62,000 nt of DNA from positions 229,226 through 291,225 of the forward strand of contig CAJNDS010002206.1 of NCBI GenBank assembly GCA_905221605.1, read 5' to 3'. Both the position numbers and the translations under genes were made by a program. Source of the stretch: Symbiodinium natans. Lineage: Eukaryota > Sar > Dinophyceae > Suessiales > Symbiodiniaceae. This document shows positions 10,930 to 20,432 of the stretch, in pieces. The notes under the pieces are model-generated. The model did no database searches, was not told the origin of the DNA, and was given only the letters and a program-made list of their open reading frames with translations. Each line of letters starts with the position of its first letter. Positions within the stretch are counted from its first letter, which is position 1.

Positions 10930-10943
10930 TTGGTTGTGCGCAC
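9183..10943 (-). CDS. LINE-like retrotransposon polyprotein, C-terminal half (open)
   Basis: A 586-codon uninterrupted frame encodes the post-RT half of the dinoflagellate LINE-like protein. Landmarks in order: VHLGKTRAWNAAGEEPPGL just after the RT catalytic region, a thumb/linker (HDSAVARCLAVLL), LPLRMGGLGLASA, the Cys cluster in RRCRCGRALDTLGDHRTAC, the nuclease-like stretch (RIEVVANGLPLWRGAQIAVD, then TTLVSPL), CRLVVFGMEVGGRFSP, and the usual end with RRWHCLASLAALRAHAQTLL. The first ~30 residues come from flanking DNA, not the element. An open frame this long in a GC-rich sequence with few decays suggests a young insertion. It lacks the RT active site and is probably non-functional alone. 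Family recognised from memory; not checked by search. Confidence 0.75.
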   Translation of the reverse strand: MRTTKFAVFFCCSFLIVTLCVHAFFLQEKANVQVHLGKTRAWNAAGEEPPGLVEAVPVAAHEPPCWTGNWALPPAQQGLIVLGSPLGSREFVVATLAERRSKHDELLARLPAMQDMQSAWLLLLLCAAPRCQYLLRTVPPSVTDTFATEHDSAVARCLAVLLSGGNEPMDLPALAQRRAALPLRMGGLGLASAAAHRHAAYWASWADTAVALREHHPGTLAELMRPMLAEEAPDVAPSAREAQQAAGQLRSLGLDVPTWAVLCEGAPPRAHPAQAAGPPARKGWQRYASASVDQRAFETLFSDLDPASRALLLSQGGDGASCALTALPTSADLVVPDAEYRVMLLRRLRLPVPLAPRRCRCGRALDTLGDHRTACAQVGVLAHRAGPLERAAARICREAGARVAASVALRDLNVDVPATDGRRIEVVANGLPLWRGAQIAVDTTLVSPLQRCGEPRPRADVEPGCALRHAEARKHRTYPELRAGGQGRCRLVVFGMEVGGRFSPNALAFIRRLARARGRARAPWNAAAAGRALTRRWHCLASLAALRAHAQTLLELPVQSCDAGDDQELPLGELLAERPGQPDGEP

Positions 10944-11640
10944 AAAGGCTGCTCACACCTCCGCATGGCGCCACGCACACATGCCCCACTTGTCCGCAGA
11001 CGTTCTCGCACGCGCGCCGCTTACGCACTACGTTCGTGCTTTATATTTATAAACGCGCGTAGGAAGTGCTGTAAACGTAATGAATGTATGAACGCAGTAC
11101 AGGATTTAACAGATAACCGTCTATAACCAAGAATTATTGACCATTACTGCAAAGGAACACATCATCCAAGAAGCATTCTATCTTTCTTGGGGGTTTCTTG
11201 TGATATTTTCGTTCACGGTTTTAATATAGTCATTACGAACAGAACTCAATTACGAGTAACTTTAATTCTTTTTTTCAAGTGAAAGAAATGCGTGCAAGCA
11301 AAGCCCTAATAAAATACGAACGAAGTGGGGGCGTTTATAACGCGAATTCGTGCACGATTTGTTTTTTCCTCGGACTTTTCCGCCTGCATGATGGAAGTCC
11401 TGTGAGGTCAAGTTACCTTACTGTAGTCACCCTTGCCGCCCCACTACGGCTAGCGGGCTAGCGCAGCGGCAATCGGCTCGGCCCCGTAGTGTCGGCGAGG
11501 TCGCGCACCTGGTCAAGCGCGGGCCCTGTCGCTGGCTCGCGTGTGGTGGCGCGGGCCATGGGCTTCTTAGGGCCGTGCTGGTCACTGCCTGCTGTACCGC
11601 TACAGCCAGAGCCGCCCACCACCGTCTTGTTTAGGCGGAT
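10944..11640. other. No gene seen; AT-rich segment
   Basis: Positions 11,030-11,400 are noticeably AT-rich compared with the flanking retroelement DNA and contain no recognisable frame. Positions 11,400-11,640 return to GC-rich composition leading into the next RT fragment. Nothing else can be supported. Confidence 0.4.
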
Positions 11641-12105
11641 GTGGCCGCAGCTCGCAGTGCCGGCCCTTCCTCGATGACAATTACGTTGTCCTTCCCGACC
11701 CAAGCCGAGCGCGTGCCGCCCTGGATCTGGTGACAGGCGAGGTTGAGACACACGCTGGTATATCCGCCAACTTGGGCAAAACGCGCGTTTTCAACTACGA
11801 AGGAGGCACGGCGCCGCCAGGGATCGCCGACTCGCCCGGGCTGTCTGGCGCACGAATGCGCACGAGCCGAGCACTACAAACTGCTGCTAGGCAATGCAGA
11901 TGACATGGAACTGCTTGCGGAGGCAGCTAATCTGCTGGCACGGGTTGAGATCCCGCGTGACGTTGCCGAGGGCATCGCGTTGACGCGCATGACGGCGATT
12001 CGTAAGCCCGGAGGTGGCGTGCGCGGCATTGCGACGGGCGACATGTTTCGTCGGCTCGTCTCACGTCCGCAAAAAGAAGAGCCCGCCTGCCTGGAGCTTT
12101 AGCGC
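11641..12105 (+). pseudogene. Shuffled RT fragments: motif C, then RT N-terminal region
   Basis: Plus-strand frames show FLDDNYVVLPDPSRARAALD (RT motif C, FLDD intact) followed by ISANLGKTRVFNYEGG at 11,670-11,820. A different frame at 11,870-12,080 then reads ADDMELLAEAANLLARVEIP and RKPGGGVRGIATGDMFRRLV, which lies upstream of motif C in an intact element. The order is therefore inverted relative to the parent protein, which implies two copies or a local rearrangement. Frame changes make it non-functional. Confidence 0.75.
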
Positions 12106-12109
12106 AGCC

Positions 12110-12930
12110 ATCGAGGTCGCAGGACGCACTCTGCACAGGGAAACTTGGTCATTGCAAAACCCGGCATTGTGCGTGATGTGCAAATTCATAATGATTACGC
12201 GGATGACGTGGTAATTTTATGTGACAACCCTTCAACGCCGCTCATGCGTGGGCTCGTTCTGGGAGGTTCCAGTGGAATCGGGCCAACCAAGTCTGCCATA
12301 ATGATTTTTGGCCAACATTTTTTCTAGGTGAGCAAGCTTTGCCCGAGTGAAGCAGTACACTTGCTTAGGGGTGTCTCTCATTGAGCGCCGATCTTGGAAA
12401 AATCATGTTGATCACTTACTTGGAATGCAAAATGGCAGCTTGTTTGTTCTGGACGGGTCGTTTGTGAAGCGCCTATTTCAAACGTATATCCATCCATCTA
12501 TCTGTTTTCGGACTGGCATTTGTGACAGCTAGCCCGCAGCTAGCACGCTTCCAGACGCGTCTTCTGCAATGGGGCCGACGCGTGCGCGGATGGCATCGTG
12601 GTTCGCCTAGTCTTGCTGTGCAAGGTCAACTTGCCTGGCATGATGCTTGTACCACGCGACTCATCCTTGCGGCCGGGTTGCGGGCTCGACTTCTCAGTCT
12701 GCCGCGTGGGCGTTTTGCAGGTCATCTTGCTTACGCTGCTAGCAAGCATCCGCAATCATGGGTGTCTCCCCCTGGCACATGAATTGGCGTGTGTGGGGGC
12801 CCCCCATCCCCATGACTGGGGTGTGTGTACCGGGTGCCCATCAAGGTTAGTTAAACGTTGGGTGGACCATGTGGCGATCTTGGTTGATCGGTTCCGCGCA
12901 AGTTGTCTCAGAGCTGCAAGCCGCTGAGAA
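12110..12930 (+). pseudogene. Second type of non-LTR RT, broken
   Basis: Plus-strand pieces read PGIVRDVQIHNDYADDVVIL with the classical YADD motif, then IGPTKSAIMIFG (12,145-12,320). These are followed in another frame by YTCLGVSLIERRSWKNHVDH (RT thumb, 12,350-12,420) and then ARFQTRLLQWGRRVRGWHRG and ALAWHDACTTRL-like text (12,540-12,780). The YADD motif and thumb wording differ from the FLDD family around it, so this is a distinct retroelement lineage. At least three frame changes are needed to read it. Confidence 0.65.
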
Positions 12931-13019
12931 AGCGTACCTCAGTATCTGCAATGGCAACCGCGACCACGTTTGCATCCTGTTGGTTATGGCGACAGTTCAA
13001 GTGCTCATGATGTTAACTT

Positions 13020-13770
13020 TTGGGGCCTTGCCCGCTGTGCCTGCGCGCCGCTGCCATGCTGGGAAGCCTGCCCAGGCTGGCGAGAAATCCTCCGAGGAGC
13101 CCGCCCGGCTCCTGGCCAAATGGCTCGCACACTTGCAACCAACATCAACCAACATTTCCGCGACAGTATGATGCTGCCGGCTACGCCGCCGGATACCCGG
13201 GCGCTGGTGCGGTCCCATTCGGGGCCTCATGCAGGGTTCGGGCTCACCGCCATGCCAGCCGAGCCAGCCACGACGCTTGCGCCCCAGGCTATGCAAATCG
13301 CGCCGCGCCGCCGCCTGCGCGCTGCGCCGCCACCTGCGCGTGCCACTCCCCCTCTGCCATGGCAGATGCGGCGCGGCACCCGGCGACCACACACTCGCTT
13401 GCCCGCGAACCGGCTTGCTCGCCCGACGCGCCAACGTCGTCGAACGAGTGTGGGTCCGCCTCGCGCGCGAGGCCGTCGGTGCCGAAGGGCAGGTGATGCC
13501 ACAACAATGGCTCGTGCACACCACGGCGCCCGGAGTGCGCGCGGATGACCGACGCCGCCTAGATGTGGCCATCTACGGGGCGACGTCTAACGGCTCCGCG
13601 CTGTGCGGCGATGCGACGCTGGTATCGCTGCACGGCCGACGTGGACGGCGCCGCCCTGCGGACAGCGGAACGACGCAAGGCGGCCACCTTCCGGAGCTTA
13701 GGCGCCAAGGGCCGCAGAAGCTCCTGGTGCTTGGCAGTGAGGTTGCACGACCTCGTAGCCCGTAGGACCC
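13020..13770 (+). pseudogene. LINE-like C-terminal nuclease region, broken
   Basis: Frames at 13,229-13,765 read LRVPLPLCHGRCGAAPGDHT, then LLARRANVVERVWVRLAREA, RRRLDVAIYGATSNG, DATLVSLHGRRG and LLVLGSEVARPRSP. These correspond to the Cys cluster and nuclease-like region of the intact copy at 9.2-10.9 kb. The sequence terminates before the normal C-terminus and upstream parts are out of frame. Confidence 0.65.
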
Positions 13771-13786
13771 ACTGACCGGACACAAG

Positions 13787-14240
13787 GTGGGCAGGCGTGT
13801 AGCAAATCAAACAAAAAACAAAAAATACTATGAAAGCAGCCTTCAACACATCCGGGCAGCCTACAGCGGACCGCCTGATGACCGTTTCCGCGCACGCGCG
13901 TGGAAGCTGTTCCTGCTTACACCTCGCATGCTCCTTGCACGGCCGGCCGAGCAGGGCAGTGATGGACGCCGCATCCTTCTGATGCGACTCCAGCATTACG
14001 AACAAGGCCAGTGGCCCGCGTTCCGTGCAGCTGCGCGCGCTACGCGAGCCTCGCCCCGGCCGGCAGCCGATCTCGACGCAGAAGCGGTCGCCGAGCGACG
14101 GCGAGAAGCGGCTTGCGCACGTACACGCAAAGGCAAGCTCGCGCGCGCCCGCCAACCGTAGACCTCAGCCGAACTCGCGCCTGGCGATGAGGCGCCCCGG
14201 GCAGCTTTGACTGACCCAGCCAAACGGCCGCCGCAGCCAC
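13787..14240 (+). pseudogene. LINE-like protein, region upstream of the RT core
   Basis: Frame starting near 13,860 reads RARAWKLFLLTPRMLLARPA, then EGRR-like GSDGRRILLMRLQHYEQGQW, then AERRREAACARTRKGKLARA. After a frameshift near 14,160 it continues as LAPGDEAP and ALTDPAKRPPQPR to about 14,240. I recognise this as the segment preceding the RT domain in dinoflagellate LINE-like proteins. It stops abruptly where the next RT piece begins on the opposite strand. Confidence 0.7.
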
Positions 14241-14249
14241 GCTAGCCCA

Positions 14250-14700
14250 TCCCGGAAAGGGTGTTGCAGTTCCAACCGCCGACGCCCGTGCGCCTGACTT
14301 CCACAGCGGTCGCTCGCAGCCTTCGCGAAGCCAAGCGGGGCAGTCGCCTCGTTCGCATCCTTCCGCCTGGCGTATGCCATGGCGGACCCCGTCGTCGTCC
14401 CACAACTGGTGCCCGGATGCCTGGCCGTAAAAAACGCGTGCGAAAAGCACAAGGGCGGGCGCCACCTCGCACAGTTTGCGCAAAAACGCGGCACGGGAAA
14501 TGCAGTCGTACGCACTGCGCCCGTCCAGCGAGACGACACTGGCGCGAGCATCGTTTTTGAGGGTTGCACGGAGTCGGGCCGACAGCGCATCCACTCCTGC
14601 TCGGGTGCGGAGCGCAAACTGGTATGGTCTCATGGCCTGGTCGAACACTGGCGCCCACATGGCGGCCAGTCCCAGTGTATGTGCCGAATCACGGCATGCG
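14250..14700 (-). pseudogene. LINE-like RT core, inverted relative to its neighbour
   Basis: Minus-strand frame reads AMRPYQFALRTRAGVDALSA, then ARASVVSLDGRSAYDCISRA (RT motif A, SLDG.SAYD), FARVFYGQASGHQLWDDDGV and IRQAEGCERGD (degenerate motif B). A frame break follows at about 14,330. Together with the plus-strand fragment ending at 14,240 this forms a head-to-head junction of two parts of one protein family. Confidence 0.75.
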
Positions 14701-14749
14701 GCTAGCAAGGGTCGGCGACAGACGAATCGGCAACGGGGCGACAGACGAG

Positions 14750-15000
14750 TCGGCAAAGGACGTCGCTGACGAGGGGCAGCTCGCGGTCGAGATTGTAGGT
14801 GCCAGCCCGGGGCATGGAGAGGATGCTGGCGGCGAAGGCCTGGGCAGCCGCGAATGACAGCACGGCGGACCACCGCAGCGCGGAGGGCGGACGTGTCCTT
14901 GGCAATGGCATGGTTCGGGCCCTGCAGCGGGCGGCGAATCGGGCGAGCTTTCTGACAAAGCTGGCAGCATCTTGGCTCCTGCGGCCACCCACTTCATGCC
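14750..15000 (-). pseudogene. LINE-like C-terminal tail
   Basis: Minus-strand frame reads PPSALRWSAVLSFAAAQAFA and ILSMPRAGTYNLDRELPLVS. This is the standard end of the family's protein (compare RRWHCLASLAALRAHAQTLL in the intact copy). It is followed immediately, in transcription direction, by the upstream RT core at 14.25-14.70 kb. Two different copies must therefore be joined. Confidence 0.6.
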
Positions 15001-15029
15001 GAGGACTGTGAGCGGCGTGACCGCACCAG

Positions 15030-15540
15030 TTCCGTGCGCTCACGGGCCCTGCGTGCTGAACGTGGACTCCGCCCCAGAGGGGAGCCCGTTGGCGCGAGCC
15101 TGAAAACCCGTTCATCGTTGGAGAGTGGAGTGAGTGGCGTGAGTGGACAACCATCCGGGTTGGGCCGTCCGCAAGGCAGCGAGGCGCAAACGACGCAGAC
15201 GTGCCCCAAGCTCGATCGGGGGCGACGCTGTCGCCTTGTCGTTTTCGGGCTCGGCTGCCACCTTGTCCGCCTCCTTGCCCGGCCAAGCGCAGCAAGCGCC
15301 CCTGCCGATCCACTGGTCCGCCCAAGGCATGGGCTCTCCGATGGAGCGGCCGCATTTCCGTTGCGGCGCAACTTGCGCTCGCTGCCACCTTGTTGGAGCT
15401 CCCCCTCCCGTCAGAGCTTGGTGCTGCCGCACGTGGCCTGCCCCCAGCCCTACACGAGCTCCTTGCAGACGCTCGCTGGCAGCAGGCTCCTCAACCGAGG
15501 CGCCTCCGAGCGTGCCCGCCACGGTAGTCTGCAGTTAACA
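15030..15540 (+). pseudogene. LINE-like C-terminal tail, plus strand
   Basis: Plus-strand frame reads GRRCRLVVFGLG near 15,220-15,260 and, after a frame change, KAWALRWSGRISVAAQLALA, ATLLELPLP and LADARW at 15,320-15,480. These are the last two conserved blocks of the same protein family. It faces the minus-strand tail at 14.75-15.0 kb, so the two C-terminal pieces are inverted with respect to each other. Confidence 0.65.
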
Positions 15541-18500
15541 CCGGGAAATGCGACTTGCAGTGGCACAAAAGTGCGAAGGAGAAACAAAAGAGGGAAGTGA
15601 GTGGAAGTGAGTGGAGTGAGTGGGAGGCCGCGCCTTCGCGACGGCAAAATGCTTCCAAATCAAGAGCCAAGGTGCGCGCCGCGGATGCGCATCGCACGCC
15701 ACCGTAACTCTCGAGCAGCGCAGCCTGCGTAGCCGCGGGTATGTAACCGTCGGGCCCAGCGCACAACGGGAGCGCGCACGGCATCGTCCAAGGTGCGGTT
15801 GACATCCGCGCTTGGGGGGTGGCCTAAACCCGAGTGTGGAGCATCTAGCTCTTGTCTGCTGCGACTATTGAAGCCCATTGCTCACCGGCATCCGGCGCGA
15901 GGCCCACCAAGCTGACGCGGCGGCTGCGGTCAACTGTCCCGCGGCAGGGTGCAGTAGCGGGATGTGCAACCAAGAACATGGTTCACCAACCGCCAGCTAT
16001 GGTGGAGCTGCTGGCTCGTCGGGCGAGCCTGGCGCGGCATTCGTTCCGGACCGTCGGCGCAGCCGCACCTAGCAGGACGTCGGGGGCATCCTCTCCGCCG
16101 CCTCTGGGCGACGCGAAAGCGTTTCGACTGCCGACGCCTCCCGCGAGGCTTCGAGCGAGTTCCTGCGAATCGTCAGCCGCCAACGCCCCCAGAGTTTCGA
16201 GCGACACGGAGCACACGTCACAGCATAGCGCAAACCGCCGGACAGAGCCTTGGGCACTGGTTCTCTCCAACGACTCCAACATGCACCCCGGTCCGGCGCG
16301 CATCATGGAATCCTCCCGAGGGCCTCAAGAAGCCCAGAAGAGGCCTGCAATACAGGGCCTCATGGCCCAGCGCTTGGCTTAGGGATGTTGAGCGAACTCC
16401 GGGCATGTCAATCAATGTATTAATGTATTGATTGTGTCTTCCTTGCCATCCAGCCCGTTGAACTTCACTACCACGACGCCACGATGCCGCAACAGACTGC
16501 GAAAACTATGAACACTTAGCACCCAACTTATCGTATGCACCGTATGGCCATACCAGAATCTTGACAGATTTCGGACAACGACGACAGTGAAGCAGGGAAC
16601 CCTGACCCTGCAAATCGTGTACAAACATGATCAGACATGTGTAGAAGATTTTGTGGGCGGTATCGACACGCAGCTCTGCAGGAGACATATGGAATTTGCT
16701 TCTGAAAAGAAACAAATTTCACAAAGCACCCGTTTCTGTTTAACGAAGCTCAGTGTCAGCTGCCCGCGCTCTACGGGAGGAGGACATTGGCTCCCATCTC
16801 TCCCATGCTTAGCGCTTTGCACTGAAACGCCGACTCTACCACCTCTACCCATGCTGCCCATGGGCTGGAAAACCACTCAATTTCCGTGGCTCGAGATTCG
16901 GACTGCAGGAGAGCGGGGAGGCAAAGGGAGAGAGGCTACACACGTGTTAGGGTGCCAATCAGTATCAGGCGAGAGAGGGGGGAAACACTGGCTCTCCTGC
17001 AGTCTGCTGCCTCACCTAGCTACTTCGGCGTCCGAATGAAGTTGCAGATCAGATCTGCAACTTGTCCATAAAATAAGCGAGAGCTGGAACTTTGTCCAGG
17101 AACGATCAGAATCATTCGGCTGGAAGAATACCCATCCGCTCATGGCTCGCATGTCCGCGATGCCTGGGACTTCTGCTCTGCAGACAAGTGCGGCTGGATC
17201 TTGACTGAAGGATGTTCCAAACCTCGTGCATCCAAGGCCGTGACAGGTTTGGTCCAGCACAACGCGAGCCTCAGTAGACAGCTGGGTTTGCAAGTCCCTT
17301 GCGGCGGTTCTGACATGTGCAACTGTACTCGTGTATACACAGCACTCCTGCCTCAGCCGTCCAGAGCTGGAAGTAAACTTTGCCGGTGAGCCAGGCAAGG
17401 AAAGCACCGAGGCCTCAAACAAGACAAGCAACCGCAAGACAGCTCCAACTTAGATTTGCTCTTCTGATGTGGGATCTACCCGAGCCTCGGGGAGCCATTT
17501 TTGGAGTTCGAAGGTCTCAGACCGCATCTGCGGCCCACCTGGAGAGGTCGTGGCAGTTGCTGCCGACCCTATCCCAAGCTCATGGGGCATTGAAGATGAC
17601 TCCTGAAGTCACTTCCGATTCACTTCCGGCTGGGGCATTCTAGAGACTTTGCAAGATGTGCGAGTTTTCGAGTTTTGAAGCCCAGCTCCTTCTGACGGCT
17701 CTCGAAGTGCCACCTGGAGCAAAGCTTTGTCCTGCGAAGACATGCCCTCACAATGTCTCGCTCTCCCAGGAAAATTCCGTCGCACCGGCCCAGCTTCGCA
17801 CCTCGGCCAGGAAAACGGAAACGTCCCTGGCGGGGAAGCCACGAGGCAGCTGGAGGCGAACCTGCGCGAGCGCGGTTTACAGGCTTTCCCATGAGTTGGA
17901 TTCATGGCTGAAGTTAAGAGGGTCTTGGGAAATCCTGCGTGGAGTATGCAGGGTCACTTTCTGGCTGAACTCCCGTTTCCATCTCTCCATCTGTGTGCAC
18001 ACTTCCAGGCTCGCTACATCTCTATACCCTCTGACTACAAGGGTTACGAGCATGCGGAATCGAAGAATGATGGAAGCGTGCAACGGCAAGCGCTGCTCGG
18101 TCTCAACGCAAAACGCAGTCGCAAAAAAAGAATGTTTGCTTCCGGGCTCCTTGAAGGGTTGGAGGCTTTCCTGAAGTGGTCACTCCCGCTTGCCCCTGTG
18201 AAGTGCCTTGTGGGTTTCAGCCAGCACAGCAAACCTCCAGCCCCTTTCGCAACAAAGGACGTTTACTTAACAGCGTCGTGAACCAAACTCTTCTGCCGAC
18301 CTGCACCGAACCAGATGATGGGCAGCCCGTGAAGGCCTTGCACTTCCAACTTGGACACATCAGGGTTCGGGATGGCATGCGCTGTGTGAAGCCCGTGCCA
18401 TGTCATAGGTCTTGCTTGGGAGATACTACGCCGCGTCGGCAAAGCGGACTCTTGTCTACGATGCGCTCGACAAACACGCCTGTGACCTCACTTCCTGCCC

Positions 18501-18940
18501 ACTCTATTGACATGTTAAAACACATTTTTACTTTAGACTCAGCAAGACCTTTCGTAGAAGGACAGCCTCAGAGGGAGCGCTCCCTCCCGGCCGGGCAGTG
18601 CAGGAGACAAGCTGGACCTGTGGGAGGCAGCTGAGATTCAGGTCTGGTAAGGTTGTCTAGTGGTTGCTGACGCTGTCCAAGGCGAACATGCATTTCACTG
18701 TCAACCAGTGTCACATGAACCTGCACTTGATCATAGTCCAGGCCTGCAGAGATCTGGCTTGAAGACCCTAATCCCTTCACAAAAACCACAGCCACCTTTG
18801 GAGGATGGGTGGGTCAAGGGGCTAAAGGAGAGACCCTGATAAGGGATCTTAGGGGGCTATTTAAGGGCGAGGTTCTATAGGCGAATAAGATTAAGGGTCA
18901 TGCTAGGGGCCCCCCCCCCACCCAGCCCAAGCTTGAGTAT
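15541..18940. other. Unassigned; possible weak exons on minus strand
   Basis: 15,541-16,390 is GC-rich and probably more decayed retroelement, but I can name no motif. 16,400-18,940 has host-like composition. A minus-strand frame at about 17,020-17,430 contains AEVPGIADMRAMSGWVFFQP, which has the feel of a real exon. I cannot assign it to a family, and neighbouring exons were not identified. 18,900-18,920 contains a C-run next to the AT-rich island. Confidence 0.35.
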
Positions 18941-18944
18941 CTTA

Positions 18945-19371
18945 CAGATTTCGGGTCGTCGGCAAAATCATCCACCACGAACAGAATGCTAAACAAATAT
19001 TTTTTTATTCTTTTTCTGAAAATCAATGACTTTATGCTCAGTGTCTATGATTTTCTTTAGCGCCACCAGGTCGTATTCCTCATAATAAAGCTGTTCTTTT
19101 TCGGCATCTACCTTCATCACATCGCTTATGTATTTCCTGACTGCCGACCAAGTGTCATCAACATGAACACTGGGCGAGAAAATGAACATTCTCTCAAATG
19201 AACCTCTGTAGATTTTTAATATCAAGTTCTGTATCAATACTGTTTTGCCACCTGTTGAAGAAGCCACGCATAACATGCGCGCGGGTAGTTCAGGCATCAT
19301 GTCAAACTTGCTGTTTCTATATTTATTCTCGGTATGTCTATCGGTTCTACTTTAGGTATTTCTTCACTCAT
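18945..19371 (-). pseudogene. Virus-like A32-type DNA-packaging ATPase, truncated and frameshifted
   Basis: Minus-strand coding sequence beginning at an ATG at 19,371. Features of the FtsK/HerA-type packaging ATPases of large DNA viruses and polinton-like viruses are visible: an ELPARMLC lead-in, a Walker A-like loop (ASSTGGKT), FIFSPSVHVDDTW, an EYD..AL segment, and then an out-of-frame Walker B region (ILFVVDDFADDP) near 18,960-18,985. A one-base frameshift lies between the N-terminus and Walker A (about 19,305). A second lies in a run of seven A (minus strand) at 19,000-19,006. The gene stops at the GC-rich host junction shortly after Walker B, well short of the usual ~250 residues. Role in the parent virus: ATP-driven genome packaging. 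Here it is an endogenised relic. Confidence 0.7.
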
Positions 19372-19401
19372 TACATAATAGGAGAAATATCTTTGACTGT
19401 A

Positions 19402-19550
19402 ATGAACAAGTATTTAGAAGCGACTAAGGAGATTGAATGAATTGAGAAGATTGTAATACAAGACACCAAGCTTAAAGATGTTGCACCGCTTCTTTAGAAT
19501 TGCTTAAGGGAGTTCTTGAGTATTTAAAAAAATCTAAGAAAGGTTTATGA
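19402..19550 (+). pseudogene. Short island gene, frameshifted; overlaps next gene by ATGA
   Basis: Starts MNKYLEATKEIE, then needs a stop read-through and a frame change near 19,490 to continue as ASLELLKGVLEYLKKSKKGL to the stop at 19,548-19,550. That stop overlaps the next start codon as ATGA, the kind of gene packing found in compact viral genomes. It diverges from the packaging ATPase across a ~30-bp gap. No family recognised. Confidence 0.4.
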
Positions 19551-19765
19551 GCGACAATCATAGGGAACCTAACGAAGGTGGCTTCCACTTAAACACGGAT
19601 GGATTAAACTGTTTGCTTTGCAAATGCAGAAGAAAGACTTTTCACAAAGAAACTAAGATAAACAACGAAGGTAAAACTATCCTTGAAGATAGAAGCAGTT
19701 GGAAGATGGGGAGAGGCATAACACCCGATGAATATGACATATTGAAGACTAACTCACAAGATTGA
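19547..19765 (+). CDS. Hypothetical virus-island protein with Cys cluster
   Basis: A 72-codon intact frame starting at the ATG of the ATGA overlap. The N-terminal part contains LNTDGLNCLLCKCRRKTF, a small Cys cluster suggestive of a zinc knuckle. The C-terminal part (ITPDEYDIL) is acidic. No family is recognised. The AT-rich codon use matches the island and not the GC-richer host genes. Confidence 0.5.
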   Translation: MSDNHREPNEGGFHLNTDGLNCLLCKCRRKTFHKETKINNEGKTILEDRSSWKMGRGITPDEYDILKTNSQD

Positions 19766-19886
19766 AGGTGTTGATACAGCTACCACTGGGTGGGGATCAC
19801 GAAAAATCAGAAAAAGTGGAGGAGGATGTTGAAAGGATAGACAAAGATGTAAACATTTTGAAGAATAAATTAAACATAATGGATTA
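19750..19886 (+). pseudogene. Coiled-coil fragment in virus-like island
   Basis: Open frame without a clear ATG, reading GGDHEKSEKVEEDVERIDKD and ending VNILKNKLNIMD before a stop at 19,884-19,886. The heptad-like spacing of I/V/L suggests a short coiled coil. It slightly overlaps the previous gene. It is probably the C-terminus of a longer protein whose start is lost, or a small gene with a non-ATG start. Confidence 0.3.
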
Positions 19887-19954
19887 AAATCTAGTTTATA
19901 ACGACAGGCCATCTTGGCATAAAAAGAAGCCCCCAATGAAAACAGAAGAAGGAA

Positions 19955-20149
19955 GTGAGCCAATGCCCCCGCGTGCCTAGCAGGTTCTACAGGTTCATAG
20001 GCAGACCAAAAGAGTTTGGTAATGACATTAACTCGGAATTAGTTTCGTTAAATCTTAAGGAACCGGTTGGGTGTAGAGCAATCGCGAGAGACTATAAGTC
20101 TCTCCCGGTGCAAATTTTCAGAATCTTCATTATGAAAAAATGTTTATAA
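19955..20149 (+). CDS. Small hypothetical ORF in virus-like island
   Basis: A 64-codon frame that includes SRFYRFIGRPKEFGNDINSE and LVSLNLKEPVGCRAIARDYK. No family is recognised. It ends 10 bp into the next frame (start 20,140). Composition fits the island. Confidence 0.3.
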   Translation: MSQCPRVPSRFYRFIGRPKEFGNDINSELVSLNLKEPVGCRAIARDYKSLPVQIFRIFIMKKCL

Positions 20150-20361
20150 TAATAATACTGCCAGTAAGAGTAGATAAGATACTAGTTGAATTTGAACCAT
20201 ATACTGAACTAGGTAATGCTGTTCCTAGGAAGTGTTATCGTTGTAAGCAAGTCAAAGACATTGATTGTTTCAAGCGTTGCTATTACACCGGCAAGCATTC
20301 TTATTGTTATGTTAAACACATTGCGACTTGCTCCGAATGCTTAGATAAGTCTGTCAAATAA
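20140..20361 (+). CDS. Small zinc-ribbon-like protein in virus-like island
   Basis: A 73-codon frame with paired Cys motifs: CYRCKQVKDIDCFKRC near the middle and TCSECLDK at the end. This is the pattern of small zinc-binding proteins with a 'CxxC...F...CxxC' layout common in large DNA viruses. The specific family is not recognised. It is followed by an AT dinucleotide run (20,390-20,420) before the next gene. Confidence 0.45.
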   Translation: MFIIIILPVRVDKILVEFEPYTELGNAVPRKCYRCKQVKDIDCFKRCYYTGKHSYCYVKHIATCSECLDKSVK

Positions 20362-20432
20362 ACTACGATCCAGAAAATCTTAAGAAATTAATATATATAA
20401 ATATATACATATATATATATATTAACAGGGAA

